64,000 bases of DNA from Pseudomonas sp. N3-W (GTDB taxonomy: Bacteria; Pseudomonadota; Gammaproteobacteria; Pseudomonadales; Pseudomonadaceae). Under the pieces are notes generated by a model. That model was not told where the DNA came from. It worked only from the letters and a program-made list of their open reading frames with translations, and made no database searches. The stretch is from positions 1,546,001-1,610,000 of the forward strand of contig NZ_CP103965.1 in the NCBI RefSeq assembly GCF_024970185.1, in the 5' to 3' direction. Each line of letters opens with the position of its first letter. The first letter of the stretch is position 1. Shown here one piece after another: positions 1 through 8,819 of this stretch. The translations under genes were made by a program, and so were the position numbers.

Positions 1-62
1 ATCCTTGAAGCGTGGGGCACTATATCCGCGTGGTCCCGACGGTCGCAATAAAACCCGGGCAC

Positions 63-95
63 AAAAAAACCGGCCACTGAGGACCGGTTTTTTGT
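63..95 (-). terminator. Rho-independent terminator after tRNA-Gly
   Basis: A GC hairpin (ACCGG pairing with CCGGT around a short loop) is flanked by A and T runs, so it could work in either direction. It lies about 50 bases beyond the 3' end of the minus-strand tRNA-Gly. I see no gene at 1-62. Confidence 0.65.
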
Positions 96-144
96 GTTGC
101 TGCCTCTCTCGTCAAAAACATCCTGACGCGAGACTGAAATTGAT

Positions 145-218
145 TGGAGCGGGTGAAGGGAATCGAACCCTCGTTATCAGCTTGGGAAGCTGGAGTAATG
201 CCATTATACGACACCCGC
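145..218 (-). tRNA. tRNA-Gly (anticodon CCC)
   Basis: Read on the minus strand, the 74 bases fold as a full cloverleaf. The acceptor stem begins GCGGGTG and pairs with CACCCGC, the T-arm contains GGTTCGATTCC, and CCA is encoded. The anticodon loop TTCCCAA gives CCC after U33, so the tRNA reads GGG glycine codons. It resembles E. coli glyU in length and sequence. No second tRNA is adjacent. Confidence 0.95.
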
Positions 219-321
219 TCAGAGCGGCTGACTTTGTACCAGATGTGGGCGCGGATTTGAAGTTTTTCTTTATACGCGATGGGTTTAGCGCACGCGGGAG
301 GCTAAAAGAGCACTGCCTTGT

Positions 322-388
322 GGCCTATCGCGGGCAAGCCTTGCTTACGGACGGGGTGAGTCTATAGAAACAGGCTTGCTCGCGATGA
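322..388. repeat. Degenerate REP-like inverted repeat
   Basis: Two half-sites (CGCGGGCAAGCC and GGCTTGCTCGCG) face each other about 40 bases apart, as in the REPINs elsewhere in the window, but they are imperfect. It lies between tRNA-Gly and the 3' end of phaG. Confidence 0.45.
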
Positions 389-395
389 CTCGGTT

Positions 396-1280
396 TCAGA
401 TTGCCAGTGCATGGTGGTCCTGGACGTAGTGATAACGCGGTCGGCTTTCATGTTTTATCGGTTGCAGAAAGCTCAGCAGGGCATTGCGGCTGTCGTTGCA
501 GGCGGCTTTGTGTTCCATGTCGAGGAAGTGACCGGTAGCCTGCAGTGTGCTGAAGGTGCTGTGCTGGACGTGGTTGGCGAACAGTTGAGCATCGACTGCG
601 GCGGTGTATTCATCCCATTCGCCGTTCATGAACAGCACCGGCACGTTGATTTTTTTCGCCGAGTTCAGATAGCAGTGCCGGTCGCTAGTGAGCAGGTCGC
701 TGATGTGGAAATGCATCTGCCCGTACTCATGTTCGGCCAGGGTGCTGACGTGGCGATAGTTGAAGCGCTTGAACAGTGATGGCAAATGCTTGCCGATGGT
801 GCTGTTCACCAGATTGCCGACCCGATCGCCATCCCGGCTGCCGAGGTAGTCGACGCCGCGTTCCAGGTAATCGCGCATGTGCACGTTGATGACCGGCGAA
901 AATGAGCTGATCACGGCTTTTTCGATGCGTCGTGGCCGTTGGGCCAGGGCAACCAGTGTCGCGGCGCCGCCCCAGGAAAACGACAGTACATGCTCGGCGG
1001 CGAAGTGTTCGATCAGCTCCAGGAGGATCTGGCCTTCGACTTCCTTTGTCAGCATTTTCTCATGCAGGTTGTGGGCTTTGGACTTGCCCGCGTAGGGCTG
1101 GTCGTAGCAAACCACGTTGAACTGCGGGTAGAGGTTTTTAACGGTCTGTGCAAACGACGCAGTCGTGGCCATCGAGCCGTTGACCAGAATAATGGTCTTT
1201 TCTGCGGCGTCTGCGCGATAGAACTCCGTGTAAACCCGATACTGACCCTGTATATCCAGCACAGCGATTTCTGGCCTCAT
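396..1280 (-). CDS. phaG: (R)-3-hydroxyacyl-ACP thioesterase/transacylase PhaG
   Basis: Alpha/beta-hydrolase of 294 residues, the size of P. putida PhaG. It begins MRPEIAVLDIQGQYRVYTEF, which matches my memory of that protein. PhaG releases or transfers (R)-3-hydroxyacyl groups from fatty acid synthesis ACP intermediates and so feeds medium-chain polyhydroxyalkanoate synthesis from sugars; RhlA of rhamnolipid synthesis is related. The nucleophile elbow FSWGG places the catalytic serine at about residue 102, followed by an Asp in GEWDEYT and a His in GHFLDM. The ATG at 1280 has GGAG about ten bases upstream; a longer reading to 1349 lacks a ribosome site. The gene is alone, and no pha synthase is in the window. 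Confidence 0.9.
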   Translation of the reverse strand: MRPEIAVLDIQGQYRVYTEFYRADAAEKTIILVNGSMATTASFAQTVKNLYPQFNVVCYDQPYAGKSKAHNLHEKMLTKEVEGQILLELIEHFAAEHVLSFSWGGAATLVALAQRPRRIEKAVISSFSPVINVHMRDYLERGVDYLGSRDGDRVGNLVNSTIGKHLPSLFKRFNYRHVSTLAEHEYGQMHFHISDLLTSDRHCYLNSAKKINVPVLFMNGEWDEYTAAVDAQLFANHVQHSTFSTLQATGHFLDMEHKAACNDSRNALLSFLQPIKHESRPRYHYVQDHHALAI

Positions 1281-1479
1281 GTCATAAGACTCCTGGCAAG
1301 CGGGTATGCGCGCAATCGAGATTGCACGAGCTTTGTGACAGGTAGGCATACGCCTGGAATTTGGAGCCCATGTCGATCCGGTAAGGCAGGTCGACGGGTA
1401 TTGTTATTGGCGGGCAGTTTGCCGGGGGAAGGCGGAACCTGAGGGTTCTCTGCCGGCAAAAAGTTTCTTGGAAGTATAT

Positions 1480-1497
1480 TGTGACTCATCGGTCACA
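1480..1497. promoter_or_regulatory. Perfect palindrome TGTGAC-N6-GTCACA
   Basis: Six-base arms repeat exactly around a six-base centre in the 310-base gap between phaG and rsuA (1281-1590), about 200 bases upstream of phaG. It looks like a dimeric regulator operator. The total length of 18 bases differs from the 16-base Crp/Vfr site, so I do not assign it. The rest of the gap shows no other feature. Confidence 0.45.
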
Positions 1498-1590
1498 TTT
1501 TGGCCGACGTCCTGATTCAAGCAGGCGAGACTGCATCGCGCAAGTGCCGTTGGTAAATTGTTCGACAACTTCTGCTCAGCGGTAGGCGGC

Positions 1591-2283
1591 TTAGATCAAT
1601 TGGATCTCTGCGGCGCTCAAAGGGCGGTACTCACCGGGCTCAAGCGTGCTGTCGAGCACCAGCGGCCCCATGCGTTCGCGATGCAGGCGCAGGACTTTAT
1701 TGTCGAAGTGACCGAACATGCGTTTCACCTGATGATAACGACCTTCGACAATGCTCAATCTCGCCGCTTTCGGGCCCAGCACCTGAAGCCCGGCGGGTAG
1801 GGTGGTCAGGTCTTCGAAGGCGAAGTACAGCCCCTCGGCAAACTTGAGCGCGTACTCCGGGCCGATGTCCTGCTCGGTTTCGACGTAGTAGATTTTCGGC
1901 AGTCTGGTCTTTGGTTGAGTCAGGCGTCGCGACCAACTGCCGTCATTGGTGATGATCATCAGGCCGGTGGTGTTGAAGTCCAGGCGGCCGGCAATGTGCA
2001 GGTCGTCCTTGTCCGGCTCATGGATAAGCTCAAGGACGGTCGGGTGTTGCGGATCGCGCGTGGCGCTGACGCAACCCCGGGGTTTGTGCAGCATGAAGTA
2101 GCGTGCCGGTTTGCCGGCTTGCAGCACTTCATCGTCGACCTCGACCCGGCTGAACTCCAACACGTCGGCATGCGGATCGCTGACGATTTTTCCGTCAATG
2201 CGCACGCGTTTTTCGACCAGCAACAGACGCACCTGCTTACGGTTGAAGCGCGGCAGGTTGCTGAGAAAACGGTCAACGCGCAT
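1591..2283 (-). CDS. rsuA: 16S rRNA pseudouridine(516) synthase RsuA
   Basis: 230 residues. An S4 RNA-binding domain (MRVDRFLSNLPRFNRKQVRLL, about 1-60) is followed by an RsuA-type catalytic domain with the GRLDFNTTGL motif; its aspartate is residue 102, as in E. coli RsuA. The enzyme isomerises U516 of 16S rRNA during small-subunit assembly. The length is typical of the family, and RsuA fits better than RluB/E/F because of the short C-terminus. The following small cysteine-rich gene lies 33 bases upstream on the same strand and may be co-transcribed. Confidence 0.92.
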   Translation of the reverse strand: MRVDRFLSNLPRFNRKQVRLLLVEKRVRIDGKIVSDPHADVLEFSRVEVDDEVLQAGKPARYFMLHKPRGCVSATRDPQHPTVLELIHEPDKDDLHIAGRLDFNTTGLMIITNDGSWSRRLTQPKTRLPKIYYVETEQDIGPEYALKFAEGLYFAFEDLTTLPAGLQVLGPKAARLSIVEGRYHQVKRMFGHFDNKVLRLHRERMGPLVLDSTLEPGEYRPLSAAEIQLI

Positions 2284-2316
2284 GGCGGCAGATCAGTCGG
2301 GAAAGGGGCGCGAATG

Positions 2317-2535
2317 TTACTTGATCGGTCGAGCCGCTGCTTGCAACTGTGCCTCGACCTGAGCGCAACGCGGGCACAGGCAGGCGATGTCGCGCAATTC
2401 GGCTGGCAGCGCTTCAAGCACCGCCGGGTCGATGCTGACGCCATAACACCAGCAGGCGCGGTCGGCGGTTCGTGGGTCGGCCAGGCTGCAGTCGTTGGGG
2501 GCGCCACAGGCGGGGCAGCTTTCAGGCTTGGTCAT
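2317..2535 (-). CDS. Cysteine-rich CWC-family protein
   Basis: A 72-residue protein with seven cysteines in CxxC-like groups (CPACGAPNDC, then CWCYG, CLCPRC), the pattern of the small cysteine-rich CWC family. These probably bind zinc; the function is unknown. The start at 2535 (MTKPESCPAC) puts the first CxxC near the N-terminus as in relatives, but no good ribosome site precedes it, so a start at 2574 is possible. It lies upstream of rsuA on the same strand, a pairing I recall in other pseudomonads. Confidence 0.75.
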   Translation of the reverse strand: MTKPESCPACGAPNDCSLADPRTADRACWCYGVSIDPAVLEALPAELRDIACLCPRCAQVEAQLQAAARPIK

Positions 2536-2713
2536 GCAGGAGTATCCCGAGGGTATTGATGCAGTTGCCAGCATTCTAATTGCACGGTGAGGGAATGACG
2601 CGCGGTATCGGGGCGTGAAATAACTTTCATCCGCACGGGCCGGCACTTTCGCAGTCTAAACAGGTATCAGCCGCCCTGTGTCGGCTGGTGTCGCTGGTCT
2701 CCAGGAGGCCGTC

Positions 2714-3004
2714 ATGCGCTATCGAGTGCTACGCCCAATACTGCTCAGTGCTTTGCTCGGTCTGGGATTGTCCGGGTGTTATTACTACGACGGCCCCGCC
2801 GACGTATATGCCGCACCTTACTACTATCCCGGCTATTACTCGCCTTACTTCTATGGCGGGGCCTACTACTACGGCGGCTACTATGGACCGCGTTATTACG
2901 GTGGCTATCGCTACACGTATTACAACGGCCATTATTACCGCGGGGGTTATCACTACGGTGGAAGAGGTGGCGCAGGTGGCGGCTACCGTGGCGGTCACCG
3001 CTAA
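2714..3004 (+). CDS. Tyr/Gly-rich small lipoprotein (copy 1)
   Basis: A 96-residue protein. Its signal sequence ends in the lipobox LSGC (Cys at about residue 21), so it should be lipidated and anchored in the envelope. The mature part is nearly all tyrosine, glycine and arginine (repeats such as YYYGGYY and YRGGYHYGGRGG) and is low-complexity. AGGAGG lies five bases before the ATG, so the longer reading from 2678 is unlikely. A second gene with the same design and the same CCAGGAGGCCG leader follows 212 bases later, so they are probable tandem paralogues. The function is unknown. Confidence 0.8.
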   Translation: MRYRVLRPILLSALLGLGLSGCYYYDGPADVYAAPYYYPGYYSPYFYGGAYYYGGYYGPRYYGGYRYTYYNGHYYRGGYHYGGRGGAGGGYRGGHR

Positions 3005-3018
3005 TCAATGCATGAATG

Positions 3019-3053
3019 AAGCGGCGCATCCAGCCAATGGGTGCGCCGCTTTT
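3019..3053 (+). terminator. Terminator after lipoprotein copy 1
   Basis: AAGCGGCGCA pairs with TGCGCCGCTT and is followed by a T run. It starts 15 bases after the lipoprotein stop codon. The same AAGCGGCGC stem recurs after copy 2. Confidence 0.85.
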
Positions 3054-3216
3054 GTCTGGGGGTCATGAAAAACCTTTCACCGAGGACTTGTTTCAAGGTA
3101 TTTCACAGGCGCACCAGATTCCGAAATCGAGGTCTGATCTTCCGACAGTCGCCAAACAATTGATTGTCGCCTGCCAGCGTCGCTGGTGTGGCTCACTCGC
3201 GGTCCAGGAGGCCGCC

Positions 3217-3624
3217 ATGTATCGCCGAATTCTTCTGCTTGTCGTGTTGGGTTTGTCCCTTGGTGCGTGCGTACCCTATTCCTATGGAGACGGAGGATCC
3301 AGCTACTACAGTTCCCAGGTTTACACCGCGCCTGCGCCGGCTTACTACTCGGGCGGCGGCACTTACTACTCAGGTGGCACCTATTACTCGGCGCCGCGTT
3401 ATTACCAACCTGCGCCTCGTTACTACCAGCCGGCACCACGCTATTATCAGCCGCAGCCACGCTACTATCAGTCCTACCAGTACAGGGGTTGGCAAGGGCA
3501 TGACCGGGGTGGTTGGGACAACCGTAATCGCGGGGGCTGGAACAACAACTACCGCGGGCACGATGGTGGACGGGACCACGGCCATCGCGGCGGCGATCAC
3601 GATGGCCGAGGCGGTCACCGTTAG
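3217..3624 (+). CDS. Tyr-rich lipoprotein with PRYYQPA repeats (copy 2)
   Basis: A 135-residue protein. The lipobox LGAC follows a hydrophobic signal (ILLLVVLGLSLGAC). The central part has four to five tandem copies of a PRYYQPA/Q heptad, and the tail is rich in Gly, Arg, Asn and His (GGWDNRNRGGWNNNYRGHDGG). AGGAGG precedes the ATG at 3217 by six bases. Composition and leader resemble the preceding gene. Probably an envelope lipoprotein; no enzymatic domain is visible and I do not recognise a named family. Confidence 0.8.
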   Translation: MYRRILLLVVLGLSLGACVPYSYGDGGSSYYSSQVYTAPAPAYYSGGGTYYSGGTYYSAPRYYQPAPRYYQPAPRYYQPQPRYYQSYQYRGWQGHDRGGWDNRNRGGWNNNYRGHDGGRDHGHRGGDHDGRGGHR

Positions 3625-3632
3625 GCAGTTGT

Positions 3633-3666
3633 TAAAAAGCGGCGCATCAAGCGCCGCTTTTTTTTG
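3633..3666. terminator. Bidirectional terminator between convergent genes
   Basis: AAAAGCGGCGC pairs with GCGCCGCTTTT around TCAA, with A and T runs on either side. It separates the plus-strand lipoprotein from the minus-strand enoyl-CoA hydratase-family gene. Confidence 0.85.
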
Positions 3667-3674
3667 CCCGGATT

Positions 3675-4787
3675 TCAGTATCCCGAGAGATCAGCCAACG
3701 GGTGCCGCCCCTCCCAGGCCTTGTGAAAGTGTGCGTCCACCACCGCATCCGGCACGCTGTTGATATCCGGCCAGTGCCAGTGGGGCTTCTGGTCCTTGTC
3801 GATCAACCGCGCCCGCACGCCTTCGCTGAACTCCGGATGACGACAGCAATTGAGGCTCAGGGTGTATTCCATCTGGAAGACCTCAGCCAGCGACAGATGC
3901 CGGGCGCGGGCAATCTGTTCCCACACCAGGTGCGCCGTCAGCGGGCAGCCTTCTGTCATGTTTTTCGCGGCACGTCCGAGCAGTGCATCCGTGTGATCGC
4001 GCAGCAGGCTGATGGCCTTCCAGGCGCACTGCACGTCGCTGACATCCAACAGTTCGTCGATCTGCCGGCGTCGTGGCAACCACTGGGCTTCGGGCATTTG
4101 CCCCAGTGCTTCCTGCTGCAAGGCTTTTAGCAGGCTGTTGAGCTGCATAGCGGTCTGCTCCTGCCAGTTCAATTGCAGCAGGCCTTCGATCAGCGCTTCC
4201 TGTTGTTCATCGAGCAGGAAGCGGTCCGCCAGACCCAGATCGATCGCATCGCGACCGTTGATGTGGGCACCGGTCAGGCCGAGGAACAACCCGAGCTTGC
4301 CGGGCAGTCGCGACAGAAACCAACTGGCGCCGACATCCGGGTACAGGCCGATGCTGATTTCGGGCATCGCCAGGCGGCTGCTCGGTGTCACGATCCGGAT
4401 GTTCGCGCCTTGCAGCAGCCCCATGCCGCCGCCGAGCACGTAGCCATGGCCCCAGCAAATCAGCGGTTTGGGGTAGGTGTGCAGGTTGAAGTCCAGGCGA
4501 TATTCCGCCGCAAAGAACTGCGCGGCCAGCGGCGGCACTTCCCCCGGATGGTTGCGACAGGCCTCCACCAAACTGCGTACCTCGCCACCGGCGCAAAAGG
4601 CCTTGGCGCCATTGCCACGCAGGAGCACGCAGACGATTTGCGGCTCCTTGGCCCAGATGTCCAGTTGATCACGCAGGGCGTTGATCATCGGCAGGGACAG
4701 GGCGTTAAGGGTTTTTTCGGCATCCAGGCTGGCGATGCCGATGCGCGCGCCGTCGGTGCCGGTGAGTTCTTCGAAGTGCAGATTCAT
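3675..4787 (-). CDS. 3-hydroxyisobutyryl-CoA hydrolase-like enoyl-CoA hydratase/isomerase
   Basis: 370 residues, the length of the HIBYL-CoA hydrolase branch rather than simple crotonases (about 260). Crotonase-fold landmarks are present: an FCAGGEVRSL oxyanion loop, GGGMGLLQG, and MPEISIGLYPDVGASWFLSRLPG, where this subfamily's catalytic Glu and Asp lie. In valine catabolism the enzyme cleaves 3-hydroxyisobutyryl-CoA. No other valine genes are adjacent, so the substrate is inferred from the family only. It converges with the lipoprotein gene and diverges from ung. Confidence 0.85.
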   Translation of the reverse strand: MNLHFEELTGTDGARIGIASLDAEKTLNALSLPMINALRDQLDIWAKEPQIVCVLLRGNGAKAFCAGGEVRSLVEACRNHPGEVPPLAAQFFAAEYRLDFNLHTYPKPLICWGHGYVLGGGMGLLQGANIRIVTPSSRLAMPEISIGLYPDVGASWFLSRLPGKLGLFLGLTGAHINGRDAIDLGLADRFLLDEQQEALIEGLLQLNWQEQTAMQLNSLLKALQQEALGQMPEAQWLPRRRQIDELLDVSDVQCAWKAISLLRDHTDALLGRAAKNMTEGCPLTAHLVWEQIARARHLSLAEVFQMEYTLSLNCCRHPEFSEGVRARLIDKDQKPHWHWPDINSVPDAVVDAHFHKAWEGRHPLADLSGY

Positions 4788-4919
4788 CGTGACCTCGCTC
4801 AGGAATTTGTGCGTTCAGTATGAGCGCAATGCAGGAAAGTGCCGGATCTGCATCAGATCAATTGACAAGGCTGACGGGGTTTCCTAGGGTTCGCCCCATT
4901 GTTTTTGCCGGATGTAACC

Positions 4920-5612
4920 ATGACTGCTGATGACCGTATCAAACTCGAACCGAGCTGGAAGGAGGCACTGCGTGCCGAATTCGACCAGCCGTACATGGCA
5001 GAGTTGCGCACTTTTCTGCAACAGGAGCGTGCGGCAGGCAAAGAGATCTATCCGCCCGGCCCGATGATCTTCAATGCCCTCAACTCCACGCCGCTGGACA
5101 AGGTCAAGGTGGTCATCCTCGGTCAGGACCCGTATCACGGCCCCGGTCAGGCCCACGGTCTGTGTTTCTCGGTGCAACCGGGCGTGCCGGCGCCACCGTC
5201 GCTGGTGAACATCTATAAAGAGTTGAAGCGCGACCTGAACATCGACATCCCGAGCCACGGCTGCCTGCAAAGCTGGGCGGATCAGGGGGTGCTGATGATC
5301 AACACCACCATGACCGTCGAGCGGGCCAACGCCAACGCCCACGCGGGCAAGGGCTGGCAGTTCTTTACCGACCGGATCATCGAAGTGGTCAGCGAACATC
5401 AGCCGCATCTGGTGTTCCTGCTATGGGGCGCGCATGCCCAGGGCAAGCAGAAACTGATCAATGCCACCAAGCACCTGGTGCTGACCTCGGTGCACCCGTC
5501 GCCGCTGTCGGCCTACCGTGGCTTCCTTGGTTGTGGGCATTTTAGTCGGACCAACAAGTTTCTCGAGCAGAATGGCGAGACGCCGATCGAGTGGCGGCTG
5601 CCGCCACTCTAA
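4920..5612 (+). CDS. ung: Uracil-DNA glycosylase
   Basis: 230 residues, family 1 UDG. It removes uracil from DNA at the start of base excision repair. The water-activating motif GQDPYHG is present with Asp at residue 70, and the C-terminal [11 protein letters not shown] minor-groove loop is intact. The ATG at 4920 is chosen because family members start at about this distance before the conserved WKEAL segment; a reading to 4899 has no ribosome site. It is monocistronic, between a divergent crotonase gene and a REPIN. Confidence 0.97.
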   Translation: MTADDRIKLEPSWKEALRAEFDQPYMAELRTFLQQERAAGKEIYPPGPMIFNALNSTPLDKVKVVILGQDPYHGPGQAHGLCFSVQPGVPAPPSLVNIYKELKRDLNIDIPSHGCLQSWADQGVLMINTTMTVERANANAHAGKGWQFFTDRIIEVVSEHQPHLVFLLWGAHAQGKQKLINATKHLVLTSVHPSPLSAYRGFLGCGHFSRTNKFLEQNGETPIEWRLPPL

Positions 5613-5626
5613 GGGCGAGAGGTTTT

Positions 5627-5753
5627 TGTGGCTAGGGAGCTTGCTCCCGCCGGGCTGCGCAGCCCTGAATTCTGCCAACTGATTTCTTCTGACACATCGC
5701 GTGCATGGGGGCGACTGCTGCGCAGCCGAGCGGGAGCAAGCTCCCTCGCCACA
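5627..5753. repeat. REPIN (inverted pair of REP sequences)
   Basis: Two REP units containing GGGAGCTTGCTCCC-type palindromes stand in opposite orientation about 60 bases apart. They fill the gap between the ends of ung and the AbrB-type gene, a usual position for these repeats. The same REP class builds the tandem array at 13448-14882. Confidence 0.85.
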
Positions 5754-5756
5754 GGG

Positions 5757-6794
5757 TCAGGGCTGCTCTGGCACTCGGTTCCAATACTTGAACAACGGCT
5801 CCGCCAGAAACAACACAAACAGCAATCGCATTACCTGCATCGCCGTCACCAGCGGCACCGACAGTTGCAGCGTCTCGGCCGTCAGGCTCATTTCGGCAAT
5901 CCCGCCGGGCATCATGCCCAGTGTCAGTGAGCGCAGATCCAGATGGGTCAGCGCACTCAACCCCAGTGCCGCCAGCGTGGCGATCAGCATGGTCAACACC
6001 GTGCCGATCAAGGTTCGCCCCATGAACAACGGTGCGCGCCGGAAGAACTGCCGATTGAAGTGGCAGCCCAGCCCGCTGCCGATCAGCCATTGGCCGATCT
6101 GGCTGCCGCCGTTGGGCAAACCGATGTGCAAATCCCAGCCGATACTCACCGCCGCACTCACCAGCAACGGCCCGAACAGCCACGGATTGGGCTGGCGCAA
6201 ACGCTGCCAGAGCCAGGCGAGCAGGGCACCTGCGGGAAACAGAATCGCCAGCCAGCGCCAGTCCACCGCTGTTGACTGGGCAATCGGTGCGCCGTCACCC
6301 AACAAATACTTGAAGGCGGCCGGCACACACAGCACCACCACCAGCACCCGCAAGCTTTGCCCTGCCGCCACGCGACTGAGGACCGCGCCATTGCGGGCGC
6401 CGAGGTTGACCATCTCGCCGGAACCGCCGGGCATGCTGGAAAAGAACGCCGTGGCGCGGTCTTCGCCGGCGCGGCGCATCAACCAGACCCCGACCACGCT
6501 GGACAGGCTGGTGACCAGTGCACCAAAAAAAATCAGGCCGAAATGGCTCAGCACCTGCTCCATCACCACCGGCGTGAAATGCAGGCCGATACCGATGCCG
6601 ACGACCCACTGGCCGCACTTGCGCCCACCCGGGATTTCCGCCAATTGCCAGGGTGTCAGGCAGCGCACCAGGATAATCGCCAGCAACGAGCCGACCATCC
6701 ACGGCAGCGGCCAGCCGACCTGGCTGGCGAGATAACCGCCAAGCAGGCCGACCAGCGGTGTTCCCCACCAGGTTTTGAAGGGCCGATCAGACAT
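5757..6794 (-). CDS. AbrB-family membrane protein linked to the Tct transporter
   Basis: 345 residues, almost entirely hydrophobic, with about ten predicted membrane spans. Two related halves each carry a GxxLxxQxGWPLPWMVG-like or LPGGSGEM segment, as in the PF05145 family often called ammonia monooxygenase/AbrB. Its transport role is not established. The ATG at 6794 overlaps the tctA stop by eight bases, so it is translationally coupled to tctA and probably belongs to the same operon; an associated permease or regulator role is my inference. Confidence 0.85.
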   Translation of the reverse strand: MSDRPFKTWWGTPLVGLLGGYLASQVGWPLPWMVGSLLAIILVRCLTPWQLAEIPGGRKCGQWVVGIGIGLHFTPVVMEQVLSHFGLIFFGALVTSLSSVVGVWLMRRAGEDRATAFFSSMPGGSGEMVNLGARNGAVLSRVAAGQSLRVLVVVLCVPAAFKYLLGDGAPIAQSTAVDWRWLAILFPAGALLAWLWQRLRQPNPWLFGPLLVSAAVSIGWDLHIGLPNGGSQIGQWLIGSGLGCHFNRQFFRRAPLFMGRTLIGTVLTMLIATLAALGLSALTHLDLRSLTLGMMPGGIAEMSLTAETLQLSVPLVTAMQVMRLLFVLFLAEPLFKYWNRVPEQP

Positions 6795-8301
6795 CGGCAA
6801 TAGCGCGCCGGGCGACCGAACGCTTGCGCCAGATCCGCAGGATCGGCATCAGCAGCATGATGGCGGTCAGCACCCAGACACCGAAGGTGATTGGGCTCGA
6901 CCAGAGGATTTCCAGCGCGCCGTTGGAGATCGACAGGGCGCGACGCAGGTTCTGTTCCATCAGGCCGCCGAGGATGAAGCCCAGCAGCACCGGTGACAGC
7001 GGGAAGTCCAGCTTGCGCAGGATGTAGCCGAAAATGCCGATGCCGACCATCAGGAACAGGTCGAACGTGGTGGCGTGCACCGCATAGACGCCGATCCCGG
7101 TAATGATCGCGATCACCGGCACCAGCGCCCAGTTCGGCACGGCGAGGATGCGGGTGAAGATTCGGATCATCGGGATGTTGAGGATCACCAGCATGATGTT
7201 GGCGATGAACAACGAGGCGATCAGCCCCCAGACGATGTCCGGTTGTTGCTGGAACAGCAGCGGACCGGGGGTGATGTTGTACAGCGACAGCGCGCCGATC
7301 ATCACCGCTGTCGTACCGGAACCCGGCACGCCGAGGGTCAGCATCGGCACCAGGGCGCCACAGGCGGAGGCACCAATGGCGGTTTCCGGCGCCGCGAGGC
7401 CGCGCATGTCGCCTTGGCCGAACGTGCCCTTGGCACCGGCGATGCGTTTTTCGGTCATGTAGGCCACGGCACTGGCGAGCGTCGCGCCGGCACCCGGCAA
7501 CACGCCCATGATGAAGCCCAACAGACCGCAACGGATATTCACCACGAACACCGAAGACGCTTCCTTGAAGTTGAACATCATGCGCCCGGTGGCTTTCACC
7601 GCTTCCTGGCCACGGTGGGTTTTTTCCAGCAGCAACAGGATTTCACTGATGGAAAACAGCCCCAGCACCAGCACGACAAACTGAATGCCGTCGGTCAGGT
7701 GAATGTTGTCCCCGGTGAAACGGTAGACGCCACTGTTGGCATCGATGCCGACGCTCGACAGAAACAGGCCGATCAGTGCTGCAATGAATGTCTTGAGCGG
7801 TCGATCACCGGCCATGCCGCCGAGGCAGACAATTGCAAACACCATCAGCACAAAATATTCAGCGGGACCGAAGGCAATCGCCCATTTCGCCAGCAACGGG
7901 GCGAACAGCACCATGCCGCAGGTTGCAATGAACGCCCCGATGAACGAACTCCATGCCGACAGTGACAGCGCAACACCTGCCAGGCCTTTGCGGGCCATTG
8001 GATAACCATCAAGGGTGGTCATCACGGTCGAGGCTTCGCCCGGGATATTCAGCAGGATCGAGCTGATCCGGCCACCGTATTCACAGCCCAGGTACACCGC
8101 CGCCAGCAGGATCAATGCTGATTCCGGTGGCAGCCCGAGGGCGAACGCAATCGGGATCAGCAGCGCCACGCCGTTGATCGGGCCCAGGCCCGGCAACAGG
8201 CCGACCACAGTGCCAATCAGGGTGCCGCACAGGGCGGTTACCAGGTTGTACGGGCTCAGCGCGACGCCGAAACCCTGGCCCAAATAGCCAAAAGTATCCA
8301 T
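6787..8301 (-). CDS. tctA: Tripartite tricarboxylate transporter, large membrane subunit TctA
   Basis: 504 residues with about 12 hydrophobic segments. Typical TctA landmarks are GLLPGLGPINGVALLIP near the N-terminus and GVLPGAGATLASAVAYMTEKR in the middle, where the duplicated glycine/proline loops lie. It forms the sodium- or proton-driven membrane channel for citrate-like substrates delivered by TctC. The start is one base after the tctB stop, so expression is coupled. The porin-TctC-TctB-TctA-AbrB order is complete on the minus strand. Confidence 0.95.
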   Translation of the reverse strand: MDTFGYLGQGFGVALSPYNLVTALCGTLIGTVVGLLPGLGPINGVALLIPIAFALGLPPESALILLAAVYLGCEYGGRISSILLNIPGEASTVMTTLDGYPMARKGLAGVALSLSAWSSFIGAFIATCGMVLFAPLLAKWAIAFGPAEYFVLMVFAIVCLGGMAGDRPLKTFIAALIGLFLSSVGIDANSGVYRFTGDNIHLTDGIQFVVLVLGLFSISEILLLLEKTHRGQEAVKATGRMMFNFKEASSVFVVNIRCGLLGFIMGVLPGAGATLASAVAYMTEKRIAGAKGTFGQGDMRGLAAPETAIGASACGALVPMLTLGVPGSGTTAVMIGALSLYNITPGPLLFQQQPDIVWGLIASLFIANIMLVILNIPMIRIFTRILAVPNWALVPVIAIITGIGVYAVHATTFDLFLMVGIGIFGYILRKLDFPLSPVLLGFILGGLMEQNLRRALSISNGALEILWSSPITFGVWVLTAIMLLMPILRIWRKRSVARRAIADV

Positions 8302-8302
8302 T

Positions 8303-8761
8303 TCAGTTCTCCAGAACGTCGAGCAGACCCAGGGGCAGCGGCACGTCCATCATCTTGTCGAACAGCAGGTAGAGACCAATGCTCATCAGCGTGGTGACGA
8401 CGATGCTCGGCACCCAGCGACCGCCATACAGGCGCGCCATCGGAATGCCGATCAGGATGCTGCTGAGGATGAAGCCCAACGGTTCGAACAGCCCGGCGAA
8501 GATCAGCAGCAGAACGATGCAGAGGCCGATCTTGTTCAGGGTTTCGCGGTCCAGTTTCGGGTCGTCTTCGCTGTGCACGATGGGTGCAGGACGAAACACC
8601 ATGTACACCAGCGCCAGGCCCATCAGACCCAGCATCAACAAAGGAAAGGCCCGGGGTCCTACAGGTTCGTAGGAAAAAGCTGCCTGATACGGCCACGCCA
8701 TCAGCGCCAGGCCGACACAGGCCAGCAACAGCACCGAAGCAAAAATGCGTTGTAAGAGCAT
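8303..8761 (-). CDS. tctB: Tripartite tricarboxylate transporter, small membrane subunit TctB
   Basis: 152 residues with four hydrophobic segments, as expected for TctB, the small partner of TctA in the inner membrane. The ATG at 8761 has GAGGAG about seven bases upstream; the longer reading from 8779 would put that ribosome site inside the gene. The central RPAPIVHSEDDPKLD stretch is a hydrophilic loop. It lies 58 bases after tctC and one base before tctA. Confidence 0.93.
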   Translation of the reverse strand: MLLQRIFASVLLLACVGLALMAWPYQAAFSYEPVGPRAFPLLMLGLMGLALVYMVFRPAPIVHSEDDPKLDRETLNKIGLCIVLLLIFAGLFEPLGFILSSILIGIPMARLYGGRWVPSIVVTTLMSIGLYLLFDKMMDVPLPLGLLDVLEN

Positions 8762-8819
8762 GAGGAACTCCTCGGCCATGACCCTGACAGACAGGGCCGC
8801 AGCCGCTAGAAAGAGGCGG

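Noticed and set aside
1480..1497. Crp/Vfr site upstream of phaG
   Set aside because: The outer arms match but the spacing is two bases too long; kept only as an unassigned palindrome.
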